DNA from: Mycobacterium sp. ITM-2016-00316
GTDB lineage: Bacteria; Actinomycetota; Actinomycetes; Mycobacteriales; Mycobacteriaceae
Length of the DNA stretch: 64,000 nucleotides
Direction of reading: 5' to 3'
Assembly: GCF_002968335.2 (NCBI RefSeq)
Contig: NZ_CP134398.1
Span: 4,278,001-4,342,000 of the forward strand
Below the pieces are notes generated by a model. That model had not been told where the DNA came from. It made no database searches and was given only the letters and a program-made list of their open reading frames with translations. A program made the translations under genes and the position numbers. The first letter of the stretch is position 1. Each line of letters begins with the position of its first letter. Below are positions 10,954 to 17,968 of this stretch, one piece after another.

Positions 10954-12602
10954 ATCCGCTCCGGGGCGCTGACACCGAGGATGGTCAGACCGTTGGCGAT
11001 GACCTGTCGGGTGGCCTCGCACAGCGCGAGCCGCGCCGCGTTCAACTCGCCGGCCGTCTCGTCGCCCTGGGGCAACACCCGGCAGGAATCGTAGAACCGG
11101 TGGTAGTCGCCGGCGAGGTCTTCGAGGTACCGGCACACGCGGTGCGGCTCCCGCAGCGAGGCAGCGGTTTTGAGGATCCTGCCGAACTCACCGAGGCTCC
11201 GGATCAGGGTGGCCTCGCGGTCGTGCGTCAACAGGTCGAGGTGCGCGGTGTCGGCGGCCAGCCCGAGTTCGGCGGCGTTGCGCGCCAGCGCCGAGAGCCG
11301 GGCGTGCGCGTACTGCACGTAGTACACCGGGTTCTCGTTGGACGCCGAGGACCACAACGCCAGGTCGATATCGATCGGGCTGTTCACCGAGGACCGGATA
11401 AGCACGTACCGGGCGGCGTCGACGCCGATGGCGTCCACCAGGTCATCGAGGGTGATGACGGTGCCGGCCCGCTTGCTCATCCGGACGGGCTGACCGTCCC
11501 GGACCAGATTGACCATCTGGCCGATCAGCACCTCGACGGTGGCCGGGTCGTCACCGAGGGCCGCTGCCGCGGCCTTGAGCCGGGCGATGTAGCCGTGGTG
11601 GTCGGCGCCGAGCATGTAGATGCACAGGTTGAATCCGCGCTCGCGCTTGTCCAGGTAGTAGGCGAGATCGCCGGCAACATAGGCCGGGTTGCCATCGCTC
11701 TTGATGACCACCCGGTCCTTGTCGTCGCCGAATGCGGTGGTGCGCAACCAGGTTGCGCCGTCCTTCTCATAGATGCTGCCGTTGTCCCGCAGCCGCGCGA
11801 TGGCCTGGTCCACGCGGCCGGAAGTGTGCATCGAGTCTTCGTGGGTGTAGACGTCGAAGTCGGTGCCGAACTCGTGCAGCGACTTCTTGATGTGGGTGAA
11901 CATCAGGTCCACGCCGATGGCACGGAAGGTCTCCTGCTGCTGATCGGCCGGGAGGCTCAGCGCATCGGGAGCCTGGGCCAGAATCGCGGCGGCGATGTCG
12001 TTGATGTAGCTGCCGGCGTAGCCGTCCTCGGGGGCGGGCTCCCCCTTGGCCGCGGCGACCAGCGAGCGCGCGAACCGGTCGATCTGGGCGCCGTGGTCGT
12101 TGAAGTAGTACTCGCGGGTGACCTGGGCGCCCTGGGTGCTCAGCAGCCGCCCGAGCGCGTCACCGACCGCGGCCCAGCGGGTACCGCCGATGTGGATGGG
12201 GCCGGTCGGGTTGGCCGACACGAACTCCAGGTTGATGTTCTGGGCGGCGAGGTCCGCGCAGTGCCCGTAGTCGGCCCCCGCGGCCAGCACGTTGGTGACG
12301 ACGACGCCCTGCGCGGACGCCTCGATGCGCAGGTTGACGAACCCGGGCCCCGCGATCTCGGCGGCGGCGATCCCGTCGGCCTCGGCCAGGGCGGCGGCAA
12401 GCCAGCCGGCCAGCTCGCGCGGGTTGACCCCGACCTTCTTGGCGAGCTGCAGGGCCACGTTGGTGGCGTAATCGCCGTGCTCAGGGTTGCGCGGGCGCTC
12501 GACGGTGATCGTCTCGGGCAGCGCGCTGGTGTCGAGGCCGTGCTCGGCGAGGACCGCGGCAGCGGTGGTCTTGAGCAGGGCAGCCAGGTCGGCAGGTGTC
12601 AC
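10950..12602 (-). CDS. argS: Arginyl-tRNA synthetase
   Basis: A class I synthetase charging tRNA-Arg. The HIGH-type motif reads [18 protein letters not shown] and the KMSKS-type motif reads [15 protein letters not shown]. An N-terminal additional domain ([17 protein letters not shown]) and a C-terminal DALR anticodon-binding domain ([12 protein letters not shown] to the end) complete the protein. GTG 12602 gives 550 residues, the length I recall for the M. tuberculosis enzyme. Genes downstream (lysA, hom, thrC, thrB) overlap or nearly touch. A tRNA-Arg gene lies 104 bp away on the opposite strand. Confidence 0.95.
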   Translation of the reverse strand: MTPADLAALLKTTAAAVLAEHGLDTSALPETITVERPRNPEHGDYATNVALQLAKKVGVNPRELAGWLAAALAEADGIAAAEIAGPGFVNLRIEASAQGVVVTNVLAAGADYGHCADLAAQNINLEFVSANPTGPIHIGGTRWAAVGDALGRLLSTQGAQVTREYYFNDHGAQIDRFARSLVAAAKGEPAPEDGYAGSYINDIAAAILAQAPDALSLPADQQQETFRAIGVDLMFTHIKKSLHEFGTDFDVYTHEDSMHTSGRVDQAIARLRDNGSIYEKDGATWLRTTAFGDDKDRVVIKSDGNPAYVAGDLAYYLDKRERGFNLCIYMLGADHHGYIARLKAAAAALGDDPATVEVLIGQMVNLVRDGQPVRMSKRAGTVITLDDLVDAIGVDAARYVLIRSSVNSPIDIDLALWSSASNENPVYYVQYAHARLSALARNAAELGLAADTAHLDLLTHDREATLIRSLGEFGRILKTAASLREPHRVCRYLEDLAGDYHRFYDSCRVLPQGDETAGELNAARLALCEATRQVIANGLTILGVSAPERM

Positions 12603-12616
12603 GAGGGACCATCCTA
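12603..12616 (-). promoter_or_regulatory. Probable -10 box of the argS operon
   Basis: On the minus strand TAGGAT (12616 to 12611) matches TANNNT and lies 8 nt before the GTG of argS, with no ribosome-binding sequence between them. This is the arrangement of a leaderless or very short-leader mycobacterial mRNA. No convincing -35 is seen. Confidence 0.4.
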
Positions 12617-12705
12617 TGGTCTGGGGCACTCAGGTCCCGAATCCATTACCGGTTCCCGATGCGTTACGCTGTGCACGCCCAAGCGGCGCAGCACATCGTG
12701 TTCGC

Positions 12706-12781
12706 GCCCCCGTAGCTCAGGGGATAGAGCGTCCGCCTCCGGAGCGGAAGGCCGCAGGTTCGAATCCTGCCGGGGGCACCA
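12706..12781 (+). tRNA. tRNA-Arg (anticodon CCG)
   Basis: The acceptor arms GCCCCCG and CGGGGGC pair perfectly. The D arm is GCTC/GAGC and the anticodon stem is TCCGC/GCGGA with loop CTCCGGA (anticodon CCG). The T arm is GCAGG-TTCGAAT-CCTGC, and the CCA end is encoded (12779-12781). It reads CGG codons, which are frequent in this genome type. The 3' end of such genes is a common integration site, and the foreign-looking toxin segment starts just downstream, but I find no second copy of the tRNA end in the window. Confidence 0.97.
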
Positions 12782-13150
12782 CTTGACCAGTATCTGACCA
12801 GGCGGTTGTAATTGGTCGGCCCATGGCGGCAGTAGCGCTGTCGACTCAAAGGGACACATCCAGGATTCAATGCCATTCTGGTGCCGCTGAGTGACCCACG
12901 GCTTTCTTCTGTATCGCCCGACGTGATCACAGTCCGGTGTTCAGCAGCTGCGTCAACTTGATGCACCTCCACTGCGCGCTCATCGCGGTCACAGCTGAGT
13001 GGTTGAGCCTCAGCGTTTAGCCGCGCGACGGTCTACCGGCCACTGACAGAGGTCGCGGCGTAACCCATAGACCAGAGCCTCGCCTGCGGTCAGAATTATC
13101 CTTCCCGACAGGGAATGTCGAATGCCGACGGCGCTGTGTCAGGGCGCGGC
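12782..13150. other. 369-bp gene-free stretch after tRNA-Arg
   Basis: Base composition is visibly lower in GC than the flanking genes. No reading frame here has a plausible start and protein-like composition. It separates the tRNA from the end of the immunity gene and may be a remnant of the insertion that brought the toxin module. No integrase, direct repeat or transposon end is visible. Confidence 0.5.
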
Positions 13151-13483
13151 TCAACGCAGTGCCGCGCCTTCCCCGTCGATACGGGCAGCCTGCGCGCGCA
13201 AGCGGTCCGCGATCTGGCCTAGCCACTCCTTGTAGGTCAAAGGATCGGGAACGTAGTAAACGCCGACTGTGCGCACCAGATACTGTTCGAGATCCGGTTC
13301 GGGCCGACTGTTGCGCAGATCGTCAACTTGTTGAGCCAACGTCCTTAAAGGCTCCGTGACGGGATCTGCGTTGATGTAGTTGTCGACGACTCCTTGCCAG
13401 TCATCCGACTCCAGATCCCAGTCTTGGTGGAAGTACGCTGCGAAGAATTGGTACAAATCTGTCGAGATCGAGCCGTCGTTCAT
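13151..13483 (-). CDS. CdiI-like immunity protein for the adjacent RNase A-type toxin
   Basis: 110 residues. The stretch LYQFFAAYFHQDWDLESDDW near the N-terminus and LTYKEWLGQIADRL near the C-terminus fit my recollection of the CdiI_2 family of contact-dependent-inhibition immunity proteins, whose hallmark is a YFHQDWDL-type motif. ATG 13483 is chosen because it overlaps the toxin stop as ATGA, giving toxin and antidote coupled synthesis. Composition is low for this genome: by hand count 63 of 120 bases are G or C in 13381-13500, which points to horizontal gain. The presumed role is to bind the toxin domain in the producing cell. Confidence 0.75.
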   Translation of the reverse strand: MNDGSISTDLYQFFAAYFHQDWDLESDDWQGVVDNYINADPVTEPLRTLAQQVDDLRNSRPEPDLEQYLVRTVGVYYVPDPLTYKEWLGQIADRLRAQAARIDGEGAALR

Positions 13484-13917
13484 GGTGTGGGAAATCCTGT
13501 CAACACGAGCCATCCGCCATTTCCATCGCCTTTGAGCACAACCCTAGCTCCGGTCCCTGCCACCGCTTGCGCGCTTCCTCGTTCTAGCACTGCTCCACCA
13601 TTGAAAGGCGCATCGAGTTCGAGGTAACGGACGGCTCCGTTTGCCAGCCACTCGTCGATGACTTGACTGTTCCGTTGGAGCGTTGTGCTGACAGCTGCTG
13701 CTGCTTCGTCGATCGTGTCGAAAGAGGAGGCTGCCGGCAGCCGAGTTGTCTCCAGGCGTGCCGAGAGGTCCTCCAATGTTTGGCCTACGTGACGCTCCAT
13801 GAGGTGCCCACCGTTGGCCTCACTCGTAGCCAAGAGATGGGTAGTGTCCTCGACGCCGAACGAGGTAACTGGCCCTCCATTGCTATCGACATCGGGAACT
13901 GACGGTGCGTCAGGCAC
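13480..13917 (-). CDS. RNase A-like toxin domain (CdiA-CT type), C-terminal part of a T7SS effector
   Basis: The frame reads a 20-30 residue Pro/Asp linker, then a domain of about 110 residues with GGHLMERHVGQTLEDL (residues 36-51), the SSFDTIDEAAAAV stretch and a C-terminal VVLKGDGNGGWLVLTGFP. These match the RNase A-like toxin family found at the ends of CdiA and other polymorphic toxins: catalytic His in GGH, Arg/His in the ERHVG motif, and Thr in VLT. The Tyr usually two residues after that Thr is Phe here. The GTG at 13917 has no ribosome site. The domain is more likely fused to the upstream WXG gene: reading CTGAG at 13917-13921 as CTGGAG joins them as one 256-residue protein. Likely activity is tRNA or general RNA cleavage in a competitor. 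Confidence 0.75.
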   Translation of the reverse strand: MPDAPSVPDVDSNGGPVTSFGVEDTTHLLATSEANGGHLMERHVGQTLEDLSARLETTRLPAASSFDTIDEAAAAVSTTLQRNSQVIDEWLANGAVRYLELDAPFNGGAVLERGSAQAVAGTGARVVLKGDGNGGWLVLTGFPTP

Positions 13918-14249
13918 TGAGTGGGCTGCGCCGCCAGCACCTCACGTTGCGCAGAGTTAATGTCGCTGACGGCGTTCTCGGCGGTGCCGGCGGCCGCGAG
14001 AAGTGCCTCGTTCTGGGTGCCGACGACGGCAATGTCACGGGTGACTCGGTCCAGCGCGGCGTCTTTCGCGTCGCCCTCCCAGGTGGTGCCACCCGGGGAC
14101 GAGATGCTCTGCCGATGCTGATCGAAGGCGTCCTCCGACGCCTCGGCTGCCGCACGCCAGCTGGACGCGGCGTCAGCAAGATGACTGGTGGTCCAGGCCT
14201 CGATCTCCGAACGCGTGGGTATGGCGACCGCCGGGGCAGCCGTGCTCAC
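13785..14249 (-). CDS. WXG-type N-terminal domain of T7SS toxin (frame broken near 13920)
   Basis: The first about 105 residues are strongly helical and Ala-rich, with a WEG turn at residues 57-59 (GTTWEGDAKDAALD), the hairpin signature of WXG100-type type VII substrates. GTG 14249 overlaps the stop of the EspC-like gene (GTGA). Past about nt 13922 the frame loses protein character, and the toxin continues one base out of phase. Restoring one base gives REVLAAQPTPVPDAPSVPD, a Pro-rich linker leading into the RNase domain. I therefore treat 14249-13480 as one effector: export module, linker, toxin. The architecture recalls CpnT of M. tuberculosis, with a different toxin. Confidence 0.65.
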   Translation of the reverse strand: MSTAAPAVAIPTRSEIEAWTTSHLADAASSWRAAAEASEDAFDQHRQSISSPGGTTWEGDAKDAALDRVTRDIAVVGTQNEALLAAAGTAENAVSDINSAQREVLAAQPTQCLTHRQFPMSIAMEGQLPRSASRTLPISWLRVRPTVGTSWSVT

Positions 14250-14524
14250 ACCTCCACCGACGTGATGGCATCCGATCCGTCGGAGTCGGTCCGGGCATAG
14301 GCGGCGGCACCGGTCGAGATGTCGCCCGCCTGGCCGGCAATCCGTGCGGATTGGCGACCCTGCAATGCGGTCAGCGCGGCGTTCACAGCGGTGACGCCGC
14401 CCGCGCTGGGTTGCATGCTCGTAGACCCGCTGAATGGGCCGCTGGCCAGTCCCGCAGCGGTGGCCTCGCTGCTCGCAGCTCCCGACCGAAGGCCGCCGGT
14501 ATCAACGTTCAGTTCGCCTGCCAT
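14246..14524 (-). CDS. EspC-like small type VII secretion partner (DUF2580 type)
   Basis: 92 residues, with an N-terminal MAGELNVDTGGLRSGA and a helical body. Near the C-terminus Y76-A-R-T-D80 fits the YxxxD/E export signal of ESX substrates. Proteins of this kind are encoded just before larger ESX effectors and are thought to be exported as a heterodimer with them. The ribosome site AGGGGGA precedes the ATG, so this is the first gene of a three-gene unit (partner, effector, immunity) coupled by overlapping stops and starts. Family assignment to DUF2580/EspC rests on motif and context only. Confidence 0.65.
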   Translation of the reverse strand: MAGELNVDTGGLRSGAASSEATAAGLASGPFSGSTSMQPSAGGVTAVNAALTALQGRQSARIAGQAGDISTGAAAYARTDSDGSDAITSVEV

Positions 14525-14644
14525 CGCATCCCCCTATAGCCAGACAAAGCAAATTTGACGCTACCGCAGCGGCACGGCGACCGTCGGCGGCAGTTTGGCC
14601 GTCAAGTGGCGCTATCTATCCTGCCCGCCCGGTCGGCTGTCTGC

Positions 14645-14672
14645 TACCGTGTCTGTAACGCTCCTTACAGAC
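14645..14672 (+). promoter_or_regulatory. -10 box and palindromic operator of the tetR-SDR unit
   Basis: TACCGT (14645-14650) fits a -10 box. Immediately after it, GTCTGTAA (14651-14658) and TTACAGAC (14665-14672) form a perfect 8-bp dyad with a 6-nt spacer covering the expected transcription start. The TetR gene begins at 14687. This is the textbook layout for autorepression. Confidence 0.6.
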
Positions 14673-14686
14673 AGGAATCGACGCCG

Positions 14687-15292
14687 ATGCCACCGACCAA
14701 GCGCCAACGCCAAGGCGAGGACTCCCGCGAGGTGATCCTCGACGCGACCGAGCGACTGATGTCCACTCAGGGATACGCGGCCACCTCGATCAGCCACATC
14801 CGCCGTGAGACCGGCCTGCCCGCGAGTTCCATCTACTGGCACTTCGGCTCCAAGGAGGGCGTGCTGGCCGCCGTCATGGAACGGGGCGCCGAGCGATACT
14901 TCGCGCAGATCCCGCGCAACAGCCCCAATATCGAGACCCAGCGAGCCGCCGTCGCGAAACTCATGGTCGCCAACCCGGACTTCTTCCGACTGCTGTACAT
15001 GCTGTCGCTCGAGCGCAGTGACCATCCCGCCGTGGCCGCCGCGATCCGGCGGGTCCGCGACACCGCGATCTCCGGATTCGCCGAGGTGATCCGCCAGATG
15101 CTGCCCGAGGGCGTGCCAGCGGAGCAGGCCGAACGGGTGGTCACCGAACTCGCGGCCGTCGCGACCGCGATGTCGGACGGCGTGTTCTTCGCCGAGCACC
15201 TCGAACCCGACTCGACCGATGTCGACCGGATGTACGTCCGGTTGATCCAAGCCGTCGAGGCACTGATCCCAATCCTGTTGGAGGAGAAATGA
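14687..15292 (+). CDS. TetR/AcrR-family regulator
   Basis: A 201-residue protein. The N-terminal HTH runs through LMSTQGYAATSISHIRRETG and ASSIYWHFGSKEGVL (about residues 25-65). The effector domain is helical with RSDHPAVAAAIRRV. ATG 14687 is chosen because the operator lies just upstream and ACAGGA serves as ribosome site. The stop overlaps the next gene as ATGA, so regulator and short-chain dehydrogenase are cotranslated. The likely role is repression of this two-gene unit, induced by a substrate or product of the SDR; the ligand is unknown. Confidence 0.87.
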   Translation: MPPTKRQRQGEDSREVILDATERLMSTQGYAATSISHIRRETGLPASSIYWHFGSKEGVLAAVMERGAERYFAQIPRNSPNIETQRAAVAKLMVANPDFFRLLYMLSLERSDHPAVAAAIRRVRDTAISGFAEVIRQMLPEGVPAEQAERVVTELAAVATAMSDGVFFAEHLEPDSTDVDRMYVRLIQAVEALIPILLEEK

Positions 15293-16197
15293 ACATGAGA
15301 TCGATCATCATCACCGGGGCCAATGCGGGCCTCGGCCTCGAATGCGCCCGTGCGGTCCTGGCGCGCGACGATTCCTGGCATATCGTGCTCGCCGTACGTG
15401 ACGTGACCAGAGGCGAGGCGGCCGTCGCCGAGCTCGGCTCCCCCGACCGGTGCACGGTGCTGGCCTGTGATCTGGCGTCGCTGCGCTCGGTGCGCGCCTT
15501 CACCGCCGCATTCGCTGCAGCGGGCCTGCCGCCGTTGCACGCGGTCGTCGGCAATGCAGGCCTTCAGGTGGTGTCCGGCCTCCAACAGACCGAAGACGGT
15601 GTGGAGACGACGTTCGGCGTCAACCATCTGGGGCACTTCGCGCTGATCGAAGGGCTGCGTGAGCACCTCATTCCGCCGGCCCGGATCGTGATGGTCGCCA
15701 GCGGAACTCACGATCCCGAGAAGTTCACCGGGATGCCACACCCGCGCTACACCTCGGCGGCGGCACTCGCCCACCCGCAGCCCGGCGAGCCGGTCGACGG
15801 CCGGCGTCGCTACACCACCTCGAAGCTGTGCAATGTGCTCTACACCTACGAACTGGACCGCCGGCTCGGCCACGGCGCCCAGGGCGTCACCGTCACGGCA
15901 TTCGATCCGGGACTGATGCCGTCCTCGGGTCTGTCCCGCGACTACACCCCCGCACAGAAAGTACTGTGGCGCATCGTGTCTCCGCTGCTGCGGGTGCTGC
16001 CCAACGTCAACTCCGTCGCCACATCCGGCGCGCGGTTGGCCGCGCTGGCCACCGACCCACGCTTCGACGGGGTGACCGGTGAGTACTTCGAGGGCGCCAC
16101 ACCGATCCGGTCCTCGGCGGAGTCCTATGACACCGTCAAGGCACGTGATCTGTGGGAGACGAGCGCACAGTTGCTCTACGGCAGCAGCACCCGGTAG
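15289..16197 (+). CDS. Short-chain dehydrogenase/reductase
   Basis: A Rossmann-fold oxidoreductase of 302 residues. The cofactor motif TGANAGLG is at residues 9-16, NAGLQV follows beta-4, GVNHLGHF holds the structural Asn, and YTTSK supplies the catalytic Tyr and Lys. The catalytic Ser is in VASGTHDP. The length and long C-terminus resemble the protochlorophyllide-reductase-like and retinol-dehydrogenase-like SDRs common in mycobacteria; the substrate is unknown. GAGGAG precedes the overlapping ATGA start. The last 22 bp overlap the converging glutaminyl cyclase gene. Confidence 0.85.
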   Translation: MNMRSIIITGANAGLGLECARAVLARDDSWHIVLAVRDVTRGEAAVAELGSPDRCTVLACDLASLRSVRAFTAAFAAAGLPPLHAVVGNAGLQVVSGLQQTEDGVETTFGVNHLGHFALIEGLREHLIPPARIVMVASGTHDPEKFTGMPHPRYTSAAALAHPQPGEPVDGRRRYTTSKLCNVLYTYELDRRLGHGAQGVTVTAFDPGLMPSSGLSRDYTPAQKVLWRIVSPLLRVLPNVNSVATSGARLAALATDPRFDGVTGEYFEGATPIRSSAESYDTVKARDLWETSAQLLYGSSTR

Positions 16198-16943
16198 CTC
16201 TGTGGCCACTCCTTGCCGCTGATCAGATACTCCGAGCCGGCGATGTGCGCGATGCCGCTGACGACCAGCCGTGAGTTGCGTTGCTCGCCGGGCCAGAGTG
16301 TGGAGACATCGGCGACCAGATTCACCACGCCGGTGCCGGGATCGATCCGGACGAAGGTGTCATCCGGCCATGCGGCCGCCCACACCTGCCCGTCGACGCA
16401 CTCGAGCTCGTTCAGACCGCTCAGGGGCTGACCATCGCGGGTCACCTGGATGCTGCCGGTTTCGGTGAAGGCCGGATCGAAGAACCGCAGCCGGTCGCTG
16501 CCGTCGCTCGCGATGAACCGGGCGCCGTCATGACACAGGCCCCAGCCGTGCCCCTGGATGGGTACCTCGCGACGCGGCGTGAACGTCGCCTTGTCCCATT
16601 CGATCGCGACGCCGTCCCGATAGGTCAGCTGCCAGATGCTGTCCCCCACGACGGCGATGCCTTCACCGAAATAGTCATTCGGCAGCGGCACCGCGCGGAT
16701 CACCGCTCCCGTGGCCGGATCGACTTGCCGCAGTTCCGATTTGCCCACCTCGCCGGTGGCCTCATACAGCGCCGGGCCATCGAACTCCAGCCCCTCGCTG
16801 TAGGCGCCGGGATCATGTGGCACCACCGCCACGACGGTGGGCACGATGACGGGCACGGGTTCGGCCTGCGCCACGGGTGCGGCGACCGCCGTCCCGGCGA
16901 GAACCAGAGATGTCAGCACCGACCGGGAAGCAACTCGCCACAT
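16176..16943 (-). CDS. Secreted glutaminyl-peptide cyclotransferase
   Basis: 255 residues with an N-terminal signal peptide (SVLTSLVLAGTAVAAPVAQA, cleavage near residue 27). The mature part is a five-bladed propeller of the plant/bacterial glutaminyl cyclase type: PHDPGAYSEGLEF, SELRQVDPATG, FGEGIAVVGDSIWQLTY, SDGSDRLRFFDP, LNELECVDGQVWAAAWPDD. These enzymes convert N-terminal Gln to pyroglutamate on exported proteins or peptides. Length and motif order are complete. It converges with the SDR gene, with overlapping 3' ends. Confidence 0.82.
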   Translation of the reverse strand: MWRVASRSVLTSLVLAGTAVAAPVAQAEPVPVIVPTVVAVVPHDPGAYSEGLEFDGPALYEATGEVGKSELRQVDPATGAVIRAVPLPNDYFGEGIAVVGDSIWQLTYRDGVAIEWDKATFTPRREVPIQGHGWGLCHDGARFIASDGSDRLRFFDPAFTETGSIQVTRDGQPLSGLNELECVDGQVWAAAWPDDTFVRIDPGTGVVNLVADVSTLWPGEQRNSRLVVSGIAHIAGSEYLISGKEWPQSYRVLLP

Positions 16944-17007
16944 GGCTCCGTTCTACCTTGCTGGCTTCGAGCGCGCTCGAAGGCCCGTCAATGACGCGCC
17001 CTGCGGC

Positions 17008-17013
17008 TACGAT
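17008..17013 (+). promoter_or_regulatory. -10 box of a probable leaderless transcript
   Basis: TACGAT (TANNNT) ends 6 nt before the ATG at 17020. No ribosome-binding sequence lies between. This layout predicts an mRNA that begins at or next to the start codon. Confidence 0.45.
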
Positions 17014-17019
17014 CTGCTG

Positions 17020-17313
17020 ATGTTTCGCATCGACGGAATCAACGGAGAGAGCATCGTGATCGACGGCGTGTGGGTGGAGAAACTGCGTGCCAACAACTCG
17101 ATCGGACGCAATCCCGCCGACAAGTACGCGGGCACCGAGGTCAAGGAGTTCAGCCGGCGCAAGAAACTGTTCGGAGGCGACCGCGAGGAGCTTCTGCAGC
17201 TCACGATCTCGGTCGGCACGTTCTATTCGCTGATGGTTCCCGCCGACAAGCGCGCAGAGGTCGACGCGCTGCTCACCGAACTCGAGGCGGCGCGCGAGCG
17301 AGCGACGTCCTAG
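17020..17313 (+). CDS. Conserved-looking small protein of unknown function
   Basis: 97 residues. I do not recognise the family. It starts MFRIDGINGESIVIDGVWVEK, has a mixed alpha/beta look, a basic EFSRRKKLFGGDREE centre and a C-terminal amphipathic helix (KRAEVDALLTELEAARERA). There is no signal peptide, membrane segment or cysteine. The start is supported by the -10 box six bases upstream. It stands alone between two convergent or divergent neighbours, and coding composition matches the genome. Confidence 0.7.
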   Translation: MFRIDGINGESIVIDGVWVEKLRANNSIGRNPADKYAGTEVKEFSRRKKLFGGDREELLQLTISVGTFYSLMVPADKRAEVDALLTELEAARERATS

Positions 17314-17317
17314 CCGC

Positions 17318-17950
17318 CTAGGTCCACTCCGCCAGCACGCGCATCTTGCCGGCCTTGACCCCGGCGTCCTTGCGCAACCTCTTGAGTTCCGGTGCGAAGG
17401 CGTTGCGCTCGTTGTCCTGGAAGTTCAGCGGCAGCACCAGCGCATTGATCAGCTTGGGTTCCAGGAACCATGGCTCGGGATGCAGCACCCAGGAGACTGC
17501 GGCGTTCTCGGCCATCCACTGGGTCAGGACGGCCTCACCGCCGGCGAAGGTCTGCCTTTTGCCCGAACCGATGCGGCGCAGCGCGAAGCCGAGTTGCTCG
17601 CCGAGCAGGACACCGAGCGACTTGCGCAGCGTGGACCCGTCTGCGCCGGCATTGCCGGCACCGAAGTGGTACCGGATGCGTTTGCGCAGATCCTGGGGGG
17701 CGCGTGGCTTGCCGTCGGCCCGCGGCGGCCCGGGGCTGATACCGACGTACAGCAACGTGAAACCGTCACGTTGTTCGCAGCCGGCGACATCGATACCGCC
17801 CGGGATCTCACGGAACCACCACCCGTAGGCACCGGCCGCAGCGGGCACCACGTCCAGGTCTCGGAACACCTCGTCCCGCGTATGCAGCTGAGCAGCAAGG
17901 AAATTCGCCACCGCGGCGGCACTCTTCTTCGCGGATATCGACTCAGCCAT
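17318..17950 (-). CDS. GIY-YIG-like nuclease-fold protein
   Basis: 210 residues. GAYGWWFREIPGG (about 41-53) and FTLLYVGISPGP (about 64-75) are the two strands of a GIY-YIG core in the variant form GxYxWWF / LLYVGI. RKRIRYHFGAG supplies the expected Arg, and ENAAVSWVLHPEPWFLEPKLINAL contains the Glu that would bind metal. From memory this is the GIY_YIG_2 type, frequent in actinobacteria and often tied to mobile or defence contexts, but nothing nearby supports such a role. No partner gene is visible. Confidence 0.7.
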   Translation of the reverse strand: MAESISAKKSAAAVANFLAAQLHTRDEVFRDLDVVPAAAGAYGWWFREIPGGIDVAGCEQRDGFTLLYVGISPGPPRADGKPRAPQDLRKRIRYHFGAGNAGADGSTLRKSLGVLLGEQLGFALRRIGSGKRQTFAGGEAVLTQWMAENAAVSWVLHPEPWFLEPKLINALVLPLNFQDNERNAFAPELKRLRKDAGVKAGKMRVLAEWT

Positions 17951-17968
17951 GTCCCTCAGCCTAGCCGC

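Noticed and set aside
8353..11094. Plus-strand frame of about 910 codons opposite hom and lysA
   Set aside because: Composition is that of an antisense shadow; the minus strand carries recognised enzymes.
12614..12972. Minus-strand frames reading CPRQDSNLRPSAPEADALSP or GAPGRIRTCGLPLRRRT
   Set aside because: These are translations of the antisense of tRNA-Arg, a well-known source of false proteins in databases.
12782..14524. Complete prophage or integrative element after tRNA-Arg
   Set aside because: No integrase, excisionase, structural gene or repeated tRNA end can be seen; only the lower GC and the toxin module remain.
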